A stretch of DNA of 64,000 nt, taken from the NCBI GenBank assembly GCA_910588195.1, contig CAJUPN010000005.1, forward strand, positions 44,807 to 108,806. The letters run 5' to 3'. A program made the translations under genes and the position numbers. The notes beneath the pieces are model-generated. The model did no database searches and was not told the DNA's origin. It saw only the letters and a program-made list of their open reading frames with translations. Shown in pieces: positions 32,329 to 40,730 of the stretch (positions are counted from its first letter, which is position 1; each line of letters starts with the position of its first letter). This DNA is from an uncultured Bacilli bacterium (GTDB lineage Bacteria > Bacillota_I > Bacilli_A > RF39 > UBA660).

Positions 32329-33330
32329 ATGAAGTATATATCGTTTGTTGTACCATGTTATAATTCAGAAGAATACATGGAAAAATGTATAGAATCTTTA
32401 CTTGTGGGTGCAGATTTTGTAGAAATAATTATTATTGATGATGGTTCTAAAGATAGAACAGGAGAAATAGCTGATAACTATGAAAAAAAATATCCTGATA
32501 CAGTGAAAGTTATTCATCAAGAAAATGGTGGTCACGGAGAAGGCATTAATGCTGGTTTAAAAGTTGCAACAGGGAAGTATTTTAAAGTTGTTGACAGTGA
32601 TGATTGGGTTGATAAGGAAGCTTATCTTAAACTTTTGAAGTCTATAAAGACAATAGATTCAGATTTAATAGTTATGAATTATGTTTATTCTTATACGGAT
32701 GGAAGAAAAGATCAAGTAATTAATTTTTCTAATGTCTTTAAAGAAAATAAAGAGATGACTTGGGAAGAAATGGGAAGATGGAAAGTTACTCAATATCCAT
32801 CTTTGCACTCAATGATGTATAAAAAGTCAGTTTTAGATGTATCAGATATTGATTTACCAAAACATGTTTTTTATGAAGATAATTTATTTATATATTTGCC
32901 AATGGTAAATACGAAAACTATATATTATATGAATTTGGATTTTTATAGATATTTTATTGGTCGTCCAGATCAATCTGTTCAAACTGCTCAAATTGTTAAA
33001 AGAAGTCATCATCAAGTATTAGTTTCTAAAACAGTTTGTAATAAGTATGATTTAAGTTTAATTAAAGAGAAAAAACTTCGTAAATTAATGCGAAGAGAAT
33101 GTGTATTTCTTATGACTATTGGAACGATTTTTTCAAGATTATCAGGAACTTTAGAAGGGGAGAAGCAGTATAAAGAACTATGGGGTAGTGTTAAAGAAAA
33201 TAATCCTAAGTTATATAAATCCATGGTTCCTTTTAGTAAAGCTTATTGGGTTAGTCTCCCTGGGGTGTTTGGACGATTTATAGCACTTACAGGATTTAAG
33301 TTAGCACATAAATTAGTTAAATTTAATTAA
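32329..33330 (+). CDS. Family 2 glycosyltransferase
   Basis: The GT-A fold is clear: SFVVPCYNSEEYMEKCIESL at the start, IIIDDGSKDRT near residue 44, and the metal-binding DSDDW near residue 89. At 333 residues it has a typical length, and a C-terminal amphipathic helix may touch the membrane. GAGAGGT precedes the start. It likely adds a sugar to a surface polysaccharide or lipid; donor and acceptor are not readable. Confidence 0.9.
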   Translation: MKYISFVVPCYNSEEYMEKCIESLLVGADFVEIIIIDDGSKDRTGEIADNYEKKYPDTVKVIHQENGGHGEGINAGLKVATGKYFKVVDSDDWVDKEAYLKLLKSIKTIDSDLIVMNYVYSYTDGRKDQVINFSNVFKENKEMTWEEMGRWKVTQYPSLHSMMYKKSVLDVSDIDLPKHVFYEDNLFIYLPMVNTKTIYYMNLDFYRYFIGRPDQSVQTAQIVKRSHHQVLVSKTVCNKYDLSLIKEKKLRKLMRRECVFLMTIGTIFSRLSGTLEGEKQYKELWGSVKENNPKLYKSMVPFSKAYWVSLPGVFGRFIALTGFKLAHKLVKFN

Positions 33331-33350
33331 GAGGAATTTCCTCTTTTTTT
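33329..33350 (+). terminator. Terminator after the glycosyltransferase gene
   Basis: AAGAGGA (33329-33335) pairs with TCCTCTT (33339-33345), followed by TTTTT. Confidence 0.75.
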
Positions 33351-33360
33351 AATTTTTATA

Positions 33361-33369
33361 TGTTATAAT
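33361..33369 (+). promoter_or_regulatory. Extended -10 of the U32 peptidase operon
   Basis: TGTTATAAT, 20 bp before the ATG. Confidence 0.55.
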
Positions 33370-33388
33370 ACAAAAAAGGAAGTTATAT

Positions 33389-35623
33389 ATGAAAGAGTTA
33401 TTAGTTCCAGTTGGAAATATGGATTCATTAATTATTGCAATAAAATCTGGGGCAGATGCCGTTTATTTAGCAGGGAAAAAATATGGTGCGAGAGCAAGTG
33501 CTGTTAATTTTTCTGATGAGGAAATGAAAGAAGCTGTTAAGCTATGCCATTTATATGGTGTAAAAATATATATTACAGTAAATACATTAATATATGAATC
33601 TGAATTTCCATTAGTAATTGATTATGTAAGATTTTTATATAAAATTGGAGTAGATGCTTTGATTGTGCAAGATATAGGGTTAATATCTTATTTAAGACGC
33701 AATTATCCAGATTTGGATATTCATGCATCAACGCAAGTTCATTCAACAAATGAAAGAACTTTAAAGTTACTTAGTGGACTTGGAGTAAAACGAGTTGTTT
33801 TAGCTCGTGAGTTATCAATTGAAGAAATTAATGGTTTTTCGACTGAATTAGAGCTTGAAGCCTTTATTCATGGAGCTTTGTGTGTATCTTATTCGGGACA
33901 ATGTTTATTTTCGAGTAGAATACTTAATAGAAGTGGTAATAGAGGTGAATGTGCTCAGATGTGTAGATTACCTTATTTACTTTATTGTGAGAATGAAAAG
34001 TTGGAAACTAAAGGTCAATATTTATTGTCTCCTAAAGAACTTAATACAGCGCCTTCTTTTAAACAAATAATGGAATCTAATATCTATTCTTTAAAAATAG
34101 AAGGAAGAATGAAAAGCCCTGAATATGTAGGTTGTGTAACAAAATTATATAGATCACTTATCGATAGCTATGAAAAGTTTGGTGAGTGTTTTGTTGATCA
34201 AGAAATATTAGAGGATATATCTATTATCTTTAATCGAAATTTTACAACAGGTTTTTTATTTAATCAGAGTTTAGATGAAGTAATGAATATTAAAAGTTCT
34301 AATCATCAAGGAGTTTTTATTGGTAAAGTTGTTGATATACGTAAAAAATATATTTATGTTAAGTTGGAAAAAGATTTAAAGCAAGGCGATGGAATACGCT
34401 TTTTAAAAAGTAATGAGGGCATGATTTGCAATTATATTTATGATACTCATGGAAAATTAATAAATGGGGGAAAAGAAGGGGATACAATTCTTTTAGACAA
34501 TCGTTTTAATACAGAAATTGGTGACTCAATAAATAAAACTTTTAGTGTAGATATTAAAAACAAATATTTGGATGTACAATATCCCAAAATGAATATTTCT
34601 ATGAAATTTATTGCCAAAGTTTCAAAGCCTTTATATTTATGTATAAAGGATGAAAGTAATTTGGTAGAAGTAACTTATGATGGCGTAGTGGAACTTGCTA
34701 CAAATGTTCCTACTACTAAGGAAAGAATAGAAGAGCAACTTTTAAAATTAGGGAATACACCTTTTAAATGTGATAATTTAACTATAGATATCGAAAATAA
34801 TTTATTTATTAGTATTAAGGATTTAAATGAAGTTAGAAGAATGGCTGTTAATAAATTAATCATGTTACGAGAAAATAGTGGATTTAAAGATGAATTATCT
34901 TTAGAAGAGGTTACTTCTAAGTATGAAGCATATTATGATGAAAAAATGTCAGTATCGATTTTAGTTAGGAATGAAGAACAACTTAAATATTTACTTGATA
35001 AAGAGGTTAGAATATATGTCTTAGATAGACGTTTATATGGTAAATATAAAGATTATGAGAATGTTTTTTATAGAACTAATCGTGTAGCAGATGATTTTTC
35101 AGATAAGTCTTTAATTACGGAGCTAGGTTCTTTGGATAATGGTGGCTTTGGAGATTATTTTTTGAATGTTACTAATCATGAATCTATAAACTTTTTTAGT
35201 AAATATGTAGATGTAATTACTCTTTCGTGTGAACTTGAAGATTCAGAAATTGAAAATATAATGAACTATTATAATGGAAAAGTAAATGTTGAACTATTTG
35301 TTTATGGAAGACTAGAATTAATGTTAATGAAGTATTGTCCTTTAAAATATTTAGTTAATAAAAGTGAACCTTGTCATATATGTCAAAATAATAAGAGATA
35401 TTATCTTGCAAGTAATGTTAATAATGATTTGAAAAAGTATCCTCTTTGTACAGATGTAATAAATCATACTACTCATATTTTGAACCACGAGTTAGTAAAT
35501 AAGATTGAATCTATACCTTTTTATAAAAAAATAGGAATTAGAAATTTTAGGATTGAATTATTTAATGAAAATGAAGAAGAGATTAATTTAATTTTAGAGT
35601 TAGTTAAGGAGAATTTATGTTAA
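33389..35623 (+). CDS. U32 family peptidase-like protein
   Basis: The N-terminal 300 residues form the U32 barrel: ELLVPVGNMDSLIIAI, ADAVYLAGKKYGAR, HASTQVHSTN, and the family signature EAFIHGALCVSYSGQC followed by RSGNRGECAQMCRLPY. The C-terminal part matches the long (about 750 residue) subclass with a beta domain and a Cys-containing tail (CHIC). Members such as RlhA and TrhP act in 23S rRNA or tRNA hydroxylation rather than proteolysis. AAGGAAG precedes the start. The 3' end overlaps a lipoprotein gene by 7 bp. Confidence 0.9.
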   Translation: MKELLVPVGNMDSLIIAIKSGADAVYLAGKKYGARASAVNFSDEEMKEAVKLCHLYGVKIYITVNTLIYESEFPLVIDYVRFLYKIGVDALIVQDIGLISYLRRNYPDLDIHASTQVHSTNERTLKLLSGLGVKRVVLARELSIEEINGFSTELELEAFIHGALCVSYSGQCLFSSRILNRSGNRGECAQMCRLPYLLYCENEKLETKGQYLLSPKELNTAPSFKQIMESNIYSLKIEGRMKSPEYVGCVTKLYRSLIDSYEKFGECFVDQEILEDISIIFNRNFTTGFLFNQSLDEVMNIKSSNHQGVFIGKVVDIRKKYIYVKLEKDLKQGDGIRFLKSNEGMICNYIYDTHGKLINGGKEGDTILLDNRFNTEIGDSINKTFSVDIKNKYLDVQYPKMNISMKFIAKVSKPLYLCIKDESNLVEVTYDGVVELATNVPTTKERIEEQLLKLGNTPFKCDNLTIDIENNLFISIKDLNEVRRMAVNKLIMLRENSGFKDELSLEEVTSKYEAYYDEKMSVSILVRNEEQLKYLLDKEVRIYVLDRRLYGKYKDYENVFYRTNRVADDFSDKSLITELGSLDNGGFGDYFLNVTNHESINFFSKYVDVITLSCELEDSEIENIMNYYNGKVNVELFVYGRLELMLMKYCPLKYLVNKSEPCHICQNNKRYYLASNVNNDLKKYPLCTDVINHTTHILNHELVNKIESIPFYKKIGIRNFRIELFNENEEEINLILELVKENLC

Positions 35624-36126
35624 AAAGAATTTTTGTTGTGAGTCTTTGTGCTTTAGTATTCTTGTGTTCTTGTAGTGAAGAACAGTTAGATAGACAAGAG
35701 ATAAAAGTGTATGAAGCAGATGAGGTTTGTAAAAAAGACTTAGTTGAGAATATAGATGGAGAAGACATTGTTTCTAGTAGCATCGTCTATCTTAATTATG
35801 ATGAGTCTAATTTAGTAAAAAAAGCAATATATCAAAGTATATCTTCTATTCAAGATATTAATAATTACACATATGAGACTTATTCTTATATAAAAGATAT
35901 TTATTCTAATATTGATGGCGTAGAAGTTGATTATTATGATACTTCTCAAAATCTTGTTTTAGAAATAGCATATGATTATGAAAGTATTGATTTAAATCTT
36001 TTTAAAGAAAATTTAGAAAGTATACTTGATCAAAATAGTTTACTTGCTAAGGTTAAAAAATTGCCAGTTGAAGTAAGTGAATTTAAAAAAATAGAATTAG
36101 CTGGCTATGATTGTAAGGTAAATTAG
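35617..36126 (+). CDS. Small lipoprotein, possibly DUF1307/YehR-like
   Basis: MLKRIFVVSLCALVFLCSC gives a signal peptide with a lipobox ending at Cys19. The 150-residue mature part contains GVEVDYYDTS and a following YDYESIDLNLFKE segment, which resemble YehR-like (DUF1307) lipoproteins. This is a tentative match. AAGGAG precedes the ATG, and the 7-bp overlap couples it to the U32 gene. Confidence 0.65.
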   Translation: MLKRIFVVSLCALVFLCSCSEEQLDRQEIKVYEADEVCKKDLVENIDGEDIVSSSIVYLNYDESNLVKKAIYQSISSIQDINNYTYETYSYIKDIYSNIDGVEVDYYDTSQNLVLEIAYDYESIDLNLFKENLESILDQNSLLAKVKKLPVEVSEFKKIELAGYDCKVN

Positions 36127-36141
36127 AGAGGAATAGTAATT

Positions 36142-36696
36142 ATGAAAATATATTATGCAACAGGAAATAAAGGAAAAGTTGATTTAATTAATATGATTTA
36201 TAAAGATATGGATATTGAGGTTATTCAAGAGAATATCGAAACTCCAGAATTACAATCTCTAGATTGTAGAGAAGTTGCAAAGATGAGTGCTGAATTTGCT
36301 GCTAAACTTTTAGGGAAACCAGTTCTTAAAAATGATTCTGGATTAGTTATTGATGAGCTTAATGGTTTTCCTGGAGCTTTAGCAAAGTATACGGAAGATA
36401 CACTTGGTTCTGAAGGTTATTTGAAGCTACTTGAAGGAAAGAAAAATAGAAGATGTCATTGGGTTGAAGCTTTAGCTTACTCTGAACCAAATAAGGAAGC
36501 CGTTGTTTTTGAATCTTTAAGTTATGGTACAATCAGTGACGAAATAAGAGGAGAAAGAGGAGATGCTTTTGATAAAATATTTATTCCTGATGGAGACACA
36601 AGAACATTTGCTGAAATGACTACAGAAGAGCATCTTAAATCTTTTGATACAAAAGCTTATTTTGAACTTTTAAAATATTTATTTAAAGAACAATAA
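36142..36696 (+). CDS. rdgB: XTP/dITP diphosphatase (RdgB/HAM1)
   Basis: The 184-residue product starts with YYATGNKGKVDLI and has NDSGLVIDELNGFPGALAKY near residue 64 and GDAFDKIFIPDGDTRTFAEMT near 140, all family motifs. It hydrolyses inosine, xanthosine and deoxyinosine triphosphates to monophosphates, keeping damaged bases out of DNA and RNA. AGAGAGG precedes the start. It is probably the last gene of the U32 operon. Confidence 0.93.
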   Translation: MKIYYATGNKGKVDLINMIYKDMDIEVIQENIETPELQSLDCREVAKMSAEFAAKLLGKPVLKNDSGLVIDELNGFPGALAKYTEDTLGSEGYLKLLEGKKNRRCHWVEALAYSEPNKEAVVFESLSYGTISDEIRGERGDAFDKIFIPDGDTRTFAEMTTEEHLKSFDTKAYFELLKYLFKEQ

Positions 36697-36725
36697 AAAA
36701 AGAACTATTAATTAGTTCTTTTTCT
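36697..36725 (+). terminator. Terminator of the rdgB operon
   Basis: AAAAAGAACTA (36697-36707) pairs with TAGTTCTTTTT (36713-36723). Confidence 0.85.
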
Positions 36726-36735
36726 CTTTAATTCG

Positions 36736-37020
36736 TTTTAAGTAAGTGTCGAAAAAGTTTTAGGGGAAAGAAATGTTCTATAATCTTTTATAAGAATTAT
36801 TTTAACACTTACTTAAAATCCAGTCTCATCTGTATGAGATTCATTAAATAGTAAATTTCGACATTTAGTCATAGGATAAATTAAATATAAAATTGTTTAT
36901 GCGTTTAAGCTTCACATTTTTTTTAAAAGGGTGCGAGCCATTTTAAAACTAGCACTTTTATTCGAAAATAAAAGTATGTGACACTAGTCAATAATTAATT
37001 GCATCCTGCATTATTAATTA
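36736..37020. other. Non-coding stretch with several competing hairpins
   Basis: No gene lies between 36697 and 37267. Within it, a 14-bp perfect inverted repeat TTTTAAGTAAGTGT (36736-36749) / ACACTTACTTAAAA (36805-36818) overlaps an alternative 8-bp pairing TGTCGAAA (36747-36754) / TTTCGACA (36856-36863). TCTCAT/ATGAGA (36824-36839) forms a small hairpin. CTTTTATT/AATAAAAG (36955-36962, 36967-36974) closes a CGAA tetraloop inside ACTAG/CTAGT (36948-36952, 36984-36988). A structured RNA or an element remnant fits; I see nothing notable in 37020-37267. Confidence 0.45.
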
Positions 37021-37267
37021 TAGTATGAATGACGAATTGTTGTTAATTCTTTGTTGTACTACATTAATGAATTATTTCCAAACTAACTTTTGTGCATTAT
37101 TTTCCAAACTTATACACATCTATTCAGCAGTTCATTTAAACCTAATCGTGAATAGAAAGTTATAATTCTTACTTCGTCTAAAGATAATATACTATAATTG
37201 TTTTTATTTGTCATAAAAATCATATAAATTAATCTTTATTAGACGTTAAATTTTACAAAAAAGAGAC

Positions 37268-37927
37268 TTAAAAGTCTCTTTTATTATAAAATATATTAGA
37301 TAATATATAAGATATAATTGTTGCAACAGTAACTAAAATACCTAAAACCATTACACCATTTTTTTGTATGAAATTAACTATGGCAACAAAATCAATGAAG
37401 TCTTTATTAAATACATTTATATATACACTAAGAATTGAACCTAATCCTAATAGAAGCATTACTATACTTAATAAAACTAATCTAGATTTTTCACAGCCAA
37501 CTTTATATATAATTGGATAGAATATAGAGTCTACTAATAAACTAGTTCCTTCCATCATTATTAAGTATTTTAACATATCTGTGTTTAAACCATTGTGATT
37601 AGGTCTAATTATAAAGTGAATTAGATAATAAATTACTAATCCTACAAAGAAAGCAACTATAATCATTATAAATGTATAAAGAAATCTTGCTGTTATAATT
37701 TGTTTTCTACTTAATGGGAATGATAGAGTATAACTATCAGTATTAAAAAATTCATCAGTTTGAAAAGTATTAATTGTACTTGTAAGTAATATTAATGGTA
37801 ATGCACATATTACAAGTAAGTAATTTCCTAATGCTATACTTATTAAAAGTGAACCAATAAATATTACTATTAAATTTTTCCATGTGTTTTTTAGATAAAG
37901 AAAATCTTTTATTATTAATCCTTTCAT
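37268..37927 (-). CDS. ABC-2 type permease
   Basis: The 219-residue product has six membrane helices and the N-terminal MKGLIIKDFLYLKN typical of ABC-2 permeases paired with short ATPases. It starts within the stop of the upstream ATPase gene (ATGA overlap), with AGGGGGAA before the ATG. It forms the membrane part of an exporter; the substrate is unknown. Confidence 0.85.
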   Translation of the reverse strand: MKGLIIKDFLYLKNTWKNLIVIFIGSLLISIALGNYLLVICALPLILLTSTINTFQTDEFFNTDSYTLSFPLSRKQIITARFLYTFIMIIVAFFVGLVIYYLIHFIIRPNHNGLNTDMLKYLIMMEGTSLLVDSIFYPIIYKVGCEKSRLVLLSIVMLLLGLGSILSVYINVFNKDFIDFVAIVNFIQKNGVMVLGILVTVATIISYILSNIFYNKRDF

Positions 37928-38766
37928 GCTTGTTTCCCCCTTATGTATAAAAGCATTATGTCATCAAGTGTAGTTATATTTTTGATGTATTTATCGTAAC
38001 TTTTCTTCATATTTTTTTTATTTATTAGAATTTGATAATCTAATCTATTTTCTTTATATCTTATTATTTCTTTTTTATTAAAATTTTTAAATTCGTCTTT
38101 TTCTAATTCAAGTATTATATATGATTCTTTTATTTCTTTTAGAGGTTTATCAAATATTAATTCGCCATTTGAGATAAATATAACATCATCTGCAATATGT
38201 TCTAAATCGCTTGTGATATGAGTTGATAAAAGAATTGAGTTTTCTTTGTTGGATACAAAATCTTCAAACATATCTAGTACTTCTGAACGCATGACTGGAT
38301 CAAGACCACTTGTTGGTTCATCTAAAATTAGAACTTTTGGATGTCTAGCAATACAGGTAGCTATTTCTATTTTCTTTTTCATACCCGTTGATAATTTTTT
38401 TATCTCTTTATTTTTGGGAAGTTTGAATGTTTTTATATATTTAAAAAACAAGCGAGAGTCCCATTTTTTAAAGGTATGTTTCATGATTAGATTTAAATCC
38501 ATTATTGTAAATGTCTCATTCATGAAAGAGTCATCAAAAACGACTCCAATATCCTCTTTTAGGGAGTCTTTATAATTTTCTCCAAAAAGAGTTACTTTTC
38601 CTGAGTCTTTGTGCATAACATTTAAAATGCATTTTATTAAAGTTGTCTTACCAGCACCATTTTCGCCAATAAGACCAACAATTTTACCTTTTGGTAACTT
38701 TATTGTGATGTCTTTTAAAGCAAATTCATCAAATTTTTTGTTTAAGTTATTAACTTCAATATTCAT
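37924..38766 (-). CDS. ABC transporter ATPase
   Basis: The 280-residue ATPase has Walker A GENGAGKTT, a signature LSTGMKKK (diverged from LSGGQ as in YtrB/PmtA-type exporters), Walker B VLILDEPTSGLDP and the switch LLSTHI. It overlaps the permease by 4 bp. The pair resembles YtrB-type exporters of antimicrobial peptides, but the usual GntR regulator is not next to it. Confidence 0.92.
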   Translation of the reverse strand: MNIEVNNLNKKFDEFALKDITIKLPKGKIVGLIGENGAGKTTLIKCILNVMHKDSGKVTLFGENYKDSLKEDIGVVFDDSFMNETFTIMDLNLIMKHTFKKWDSRLFFKYIKTFKLPKNKEIKKLSTGMKKKIEIATCIARHPKVLILDEPTSGLDPVMRSEVLDMFEDFVSNKENSILLSTHITSDLEHIADDVIFISNGELIFDKPLKEIKESYIILELEKDEFKNFNKKEIIRYKENRLDYQILINKKNMKKSYDKYIKNITTLDDIMLLYIRGKQA

Positions 38767-38823
38767 AAGTATCGCCTTTCTATGTTGTCTAGTTATATTA
38801 TAGCATAAAATGTTTTCTATATG

Positions 38824-38832
38824 TGTTATAAT
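38824..38832 (+). promoter_or_regulatory. Extended -10
   Basis: TGTTATAAT. It lies inside the longer open frame that would begin at 38810, which argues for the later start at 38855. Confidence 0.6.
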
Positions 38833-38854
38833 TAATAAAGGTTATGGTGTTAAG

Positions 38855-39121
38855 ATGAGATTATATTTCTATTATATTATTTTTATTAATGTGTTCTCTT
38901 TTCTCTTATATGGATTAGATAAATTTGCTGCTAAAATTAATATAAGAAGAATTAAGGAGAAATTATTACTTAATATTTCAATATTTGGTGGAGTTTATGG
39001 ATCACTCATAGGTATGTATTTATTTCATCATAAAACAAGAAAGAAATTATTTATTAGTGTTAATTATATTTGTTTTATTATTTATACTATTTTTATTTAT
39101 ATATTATGGAGGTATCTATGA
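38855..39121 (+). CDS. DUF1294 small membrane protein
   Basis: The 88-residue product has three membrane helices and the family pattern YGLDKFAAKINIRRIKEKLLLN, GGVYGSLIGMYLFHHKTRKK. The ATG at 38855 is chosen because the promoter -10 lies between it and the ATG at 38810. Its stop overlaps the next start (ATGA). The function is unknown. Confidence 0.8.
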   Translation: MRLYFYYIIFINVFSFLLYGLDKFAAKINIRRIKEKLLLNISIFGGVYGSLIGMYLFHHKTRKKLFISVNYICFIIYTIFIYILWRYL

Positions 39122-39321
39122 CTTTAGAAAATTTTTTAGATAAATATGTTGTTATTGAAAAAAAGGATGGTAAAAAAGTTGAAGGTATTTTAACTAATAT
39201 TCTTAATAGTGAAGAAAGTGATGAAAATATGGGTTTTATTACACTAGTTATAAGAGAAGATAATGATAAATATAATAATGTACATTTGATTGAAATAGAA
39301 AACATTGGTGTTCTAGAGTAA
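39118..39321 (+). CDS. Small unknown protein, possible Sm/SH3-like fold
   Basis: TGGAGGT (39107-39113) precedes ATG 39118, which is chosen over the frame's earlier ATG at 39070. The 67-residue product (KYVVIEKKDGKKVEGILTNI, then a GFITLVIRED strand and a VHLIEIENIGVLE ending) has the strand order of small Sm-like or SH3 barrels. It is coupled to the DUF1294 gene. Confidence 0.6.
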   Translation: MTLENFLDKYVVIEKKDGKKVEGILTNILNSEESDENMGFITLVIREDNDKYNNVHLIEIENIGVLE

Positions 39322-39324
39322 GTA

Positions 39325-39333
39325 TGATATAAT
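39325..39333 (+). promoter_or_regulatory. Extended -10 of the MBL hydrolase gene
   Basis: TGATATAAT, 47 bp before the ATG. Confidence 0.5.
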
Positions 39334-39379
39334 TTAATTGCAGTGCCTACTGCATTTTTATTTTGGAGGAATTATTTAT

Positions 39380-39973
39380 ATGGGAAAGTTATTATTTCAA
39401 GGACATGGGAGTTATAGAATTATTACTAATGAAGGTATAGTTATTTATGTTGATCCTTTTTTAGGTAGTGGTTATGATTTAGTTGCTAATATTATTCTTG
39501 TGACGCATGAACATAATGATCATAATCATATAGAATTACCTAGTAAGAATTCAGAAACTATAATAATTAGACAAGATAGTTTAAAATTGGGTACTATTTA
39601 TAATAAAACACATGTTTTTGGAGTAGAGATAGAAGCAGTTGAGGCCTATAATAAAAATCATGATAAATCATGTTCGGTAGGTTATATTTTAAGATTTGAT
39701 GGGGTAACTATTTATGCATCAGGAGATACTTCTTTAACTGATGATATGAAAAATAAATTACCTAATTATGATATTGATTACGCTCTTTTACCTATAGATG
39801 GTATTTATAATATGGATGTTAAAGAAGCTATTTTATGTGCTGATTATATAAAAGCTAAGCATACAATACCAATACATATGAAACCAATGGAGTTATTTGA
39901 TTTAGAGATGGCTAATAAATTTATACATGAATCTAGATTAATTGTTAGGGCAGGAGAAGAAATAGAATTATAA
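39380..39973 (+). CDS. Metallo-beta-lactamase fold hydrolase
   Basis: THEHNDHNH supplies the HxHxDH metal motif, with IYASGDTSL and a C-terminal HTIPIHMKP completing the site. The fold is of the UlaG/L-ascorbate-lactonase-like group. TGGAGGA at 39364-39370 precedes ATG 39380, so the earlier ATG at 39338 is not used, giving 197 residues. The substrate is unknown. Confidence 0.85.
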   Translation: MGKLLFQGHGSYRIITNEGIVIYVDPFLGSGYDLVANIILVTHEHNDHNHIELPSKNSETIIIRQDSLKLGTIYNKTHVFGVEIEAVEAYNKNHDKSCSVGYILRFDGVTIYASGDTSLTDDMKNKLPNYDIDYALLPIDGIYNMDVKEAILCADYIKAKHTIPIHMKPMELFDLEMANKFIHESRLIVRAGEEIEL

Positions 39974-40065
39974 TTTAGACTTTATTAGTAATTATGTCTT
40001 AACTTATAAGTGTTATCTTGTAATACACGATTTTATTTTTTATAATTAGATTAGGAAGTGATTGT

Positions 40066-40674
40066 ATGATTTTAGAATTTGCTAAAAGATGTGAAAAAAA
40101 TATGTTATTTAGTACTGTATTGACTTTGATATTAGGAATTGTACTTGCATATTCTCCAGAAGGATCAATTAAAGTTATAACAGGAATAATAGCTGCATTA
40201 TTTTTACTTATAGGAATATTACAATTAGTTGATTATGTTAAACAAAGTAAAGTAGAGAAAATGATGAGCTTATCTTTAATTCTTGGGATTTTGCTTAGTG
40301 TTGTTGGGATATTTTTATTCATTAATTTAGAATCATTAGCTAATTTTATTACAACTCTTATTGGAATTGCTATTTTAATTAAATCTTTGTTTAAGTTACA
40401 GTTTGCTTTTAATATTAGAGATATTAGTGATAAATGGTTTTATAATTTAATTGTTGGTATAGTTGGTATAGTTTTAGGAATAGTGTTATTAGTTAATCCT
40501 TTTGATTCAGCTAAAATGTTTTTAAGAATCGTTGGTATTATTTTTATTATTGGATCTATAGTGGAATTGGTTGAAATCTGTATGGTTATTAAAACAATTG
40601 ATGAGCATGAAGTAATTGAATTACCATTTGAAGAAAAAGTAAAGAAAGAAAAGCCACAAAAGAAAGAGAAATAG
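40066..40674 (+). CDS. HdeD-like (DUF308) membrane protein
   Basis: Residues 1-175 form six membrane helices in two similar halves with glycine-rich turns (GIVLAYSPEGSIKVITGIIAALFLLIG pattern, seen in DUF308). A Lys/Glu-rich cytoplasmic tail follows. HdeD of E. coli is linked to acid resistance; the role here is unknown. AGGAAGTG precedes the start. Confidence 0.8.
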   Translation: MILEFAKRCEKNMLFSTVLTLILGIVLAYSPEGSIKVITGIIAALFLLIGILQLVDYVKQSKVEKMMSLSLILGILLSVVGIFLFINLESLANFITTLIGIAILIKSLFKLQFAFNIRDISDKWFYNLIVGIVGIVLGIVLLVNPFDSAKMFLRIVGIIFIIGSIVELVEICMVIKTIDEHEVIELPFEEKVKKEKPQKKEK

Positions 40675-40730
40675 TCTTGGTATTATTTCTTTTTTATTTT
40701 TTATGATATATAATGATATTAGGTGATAAT

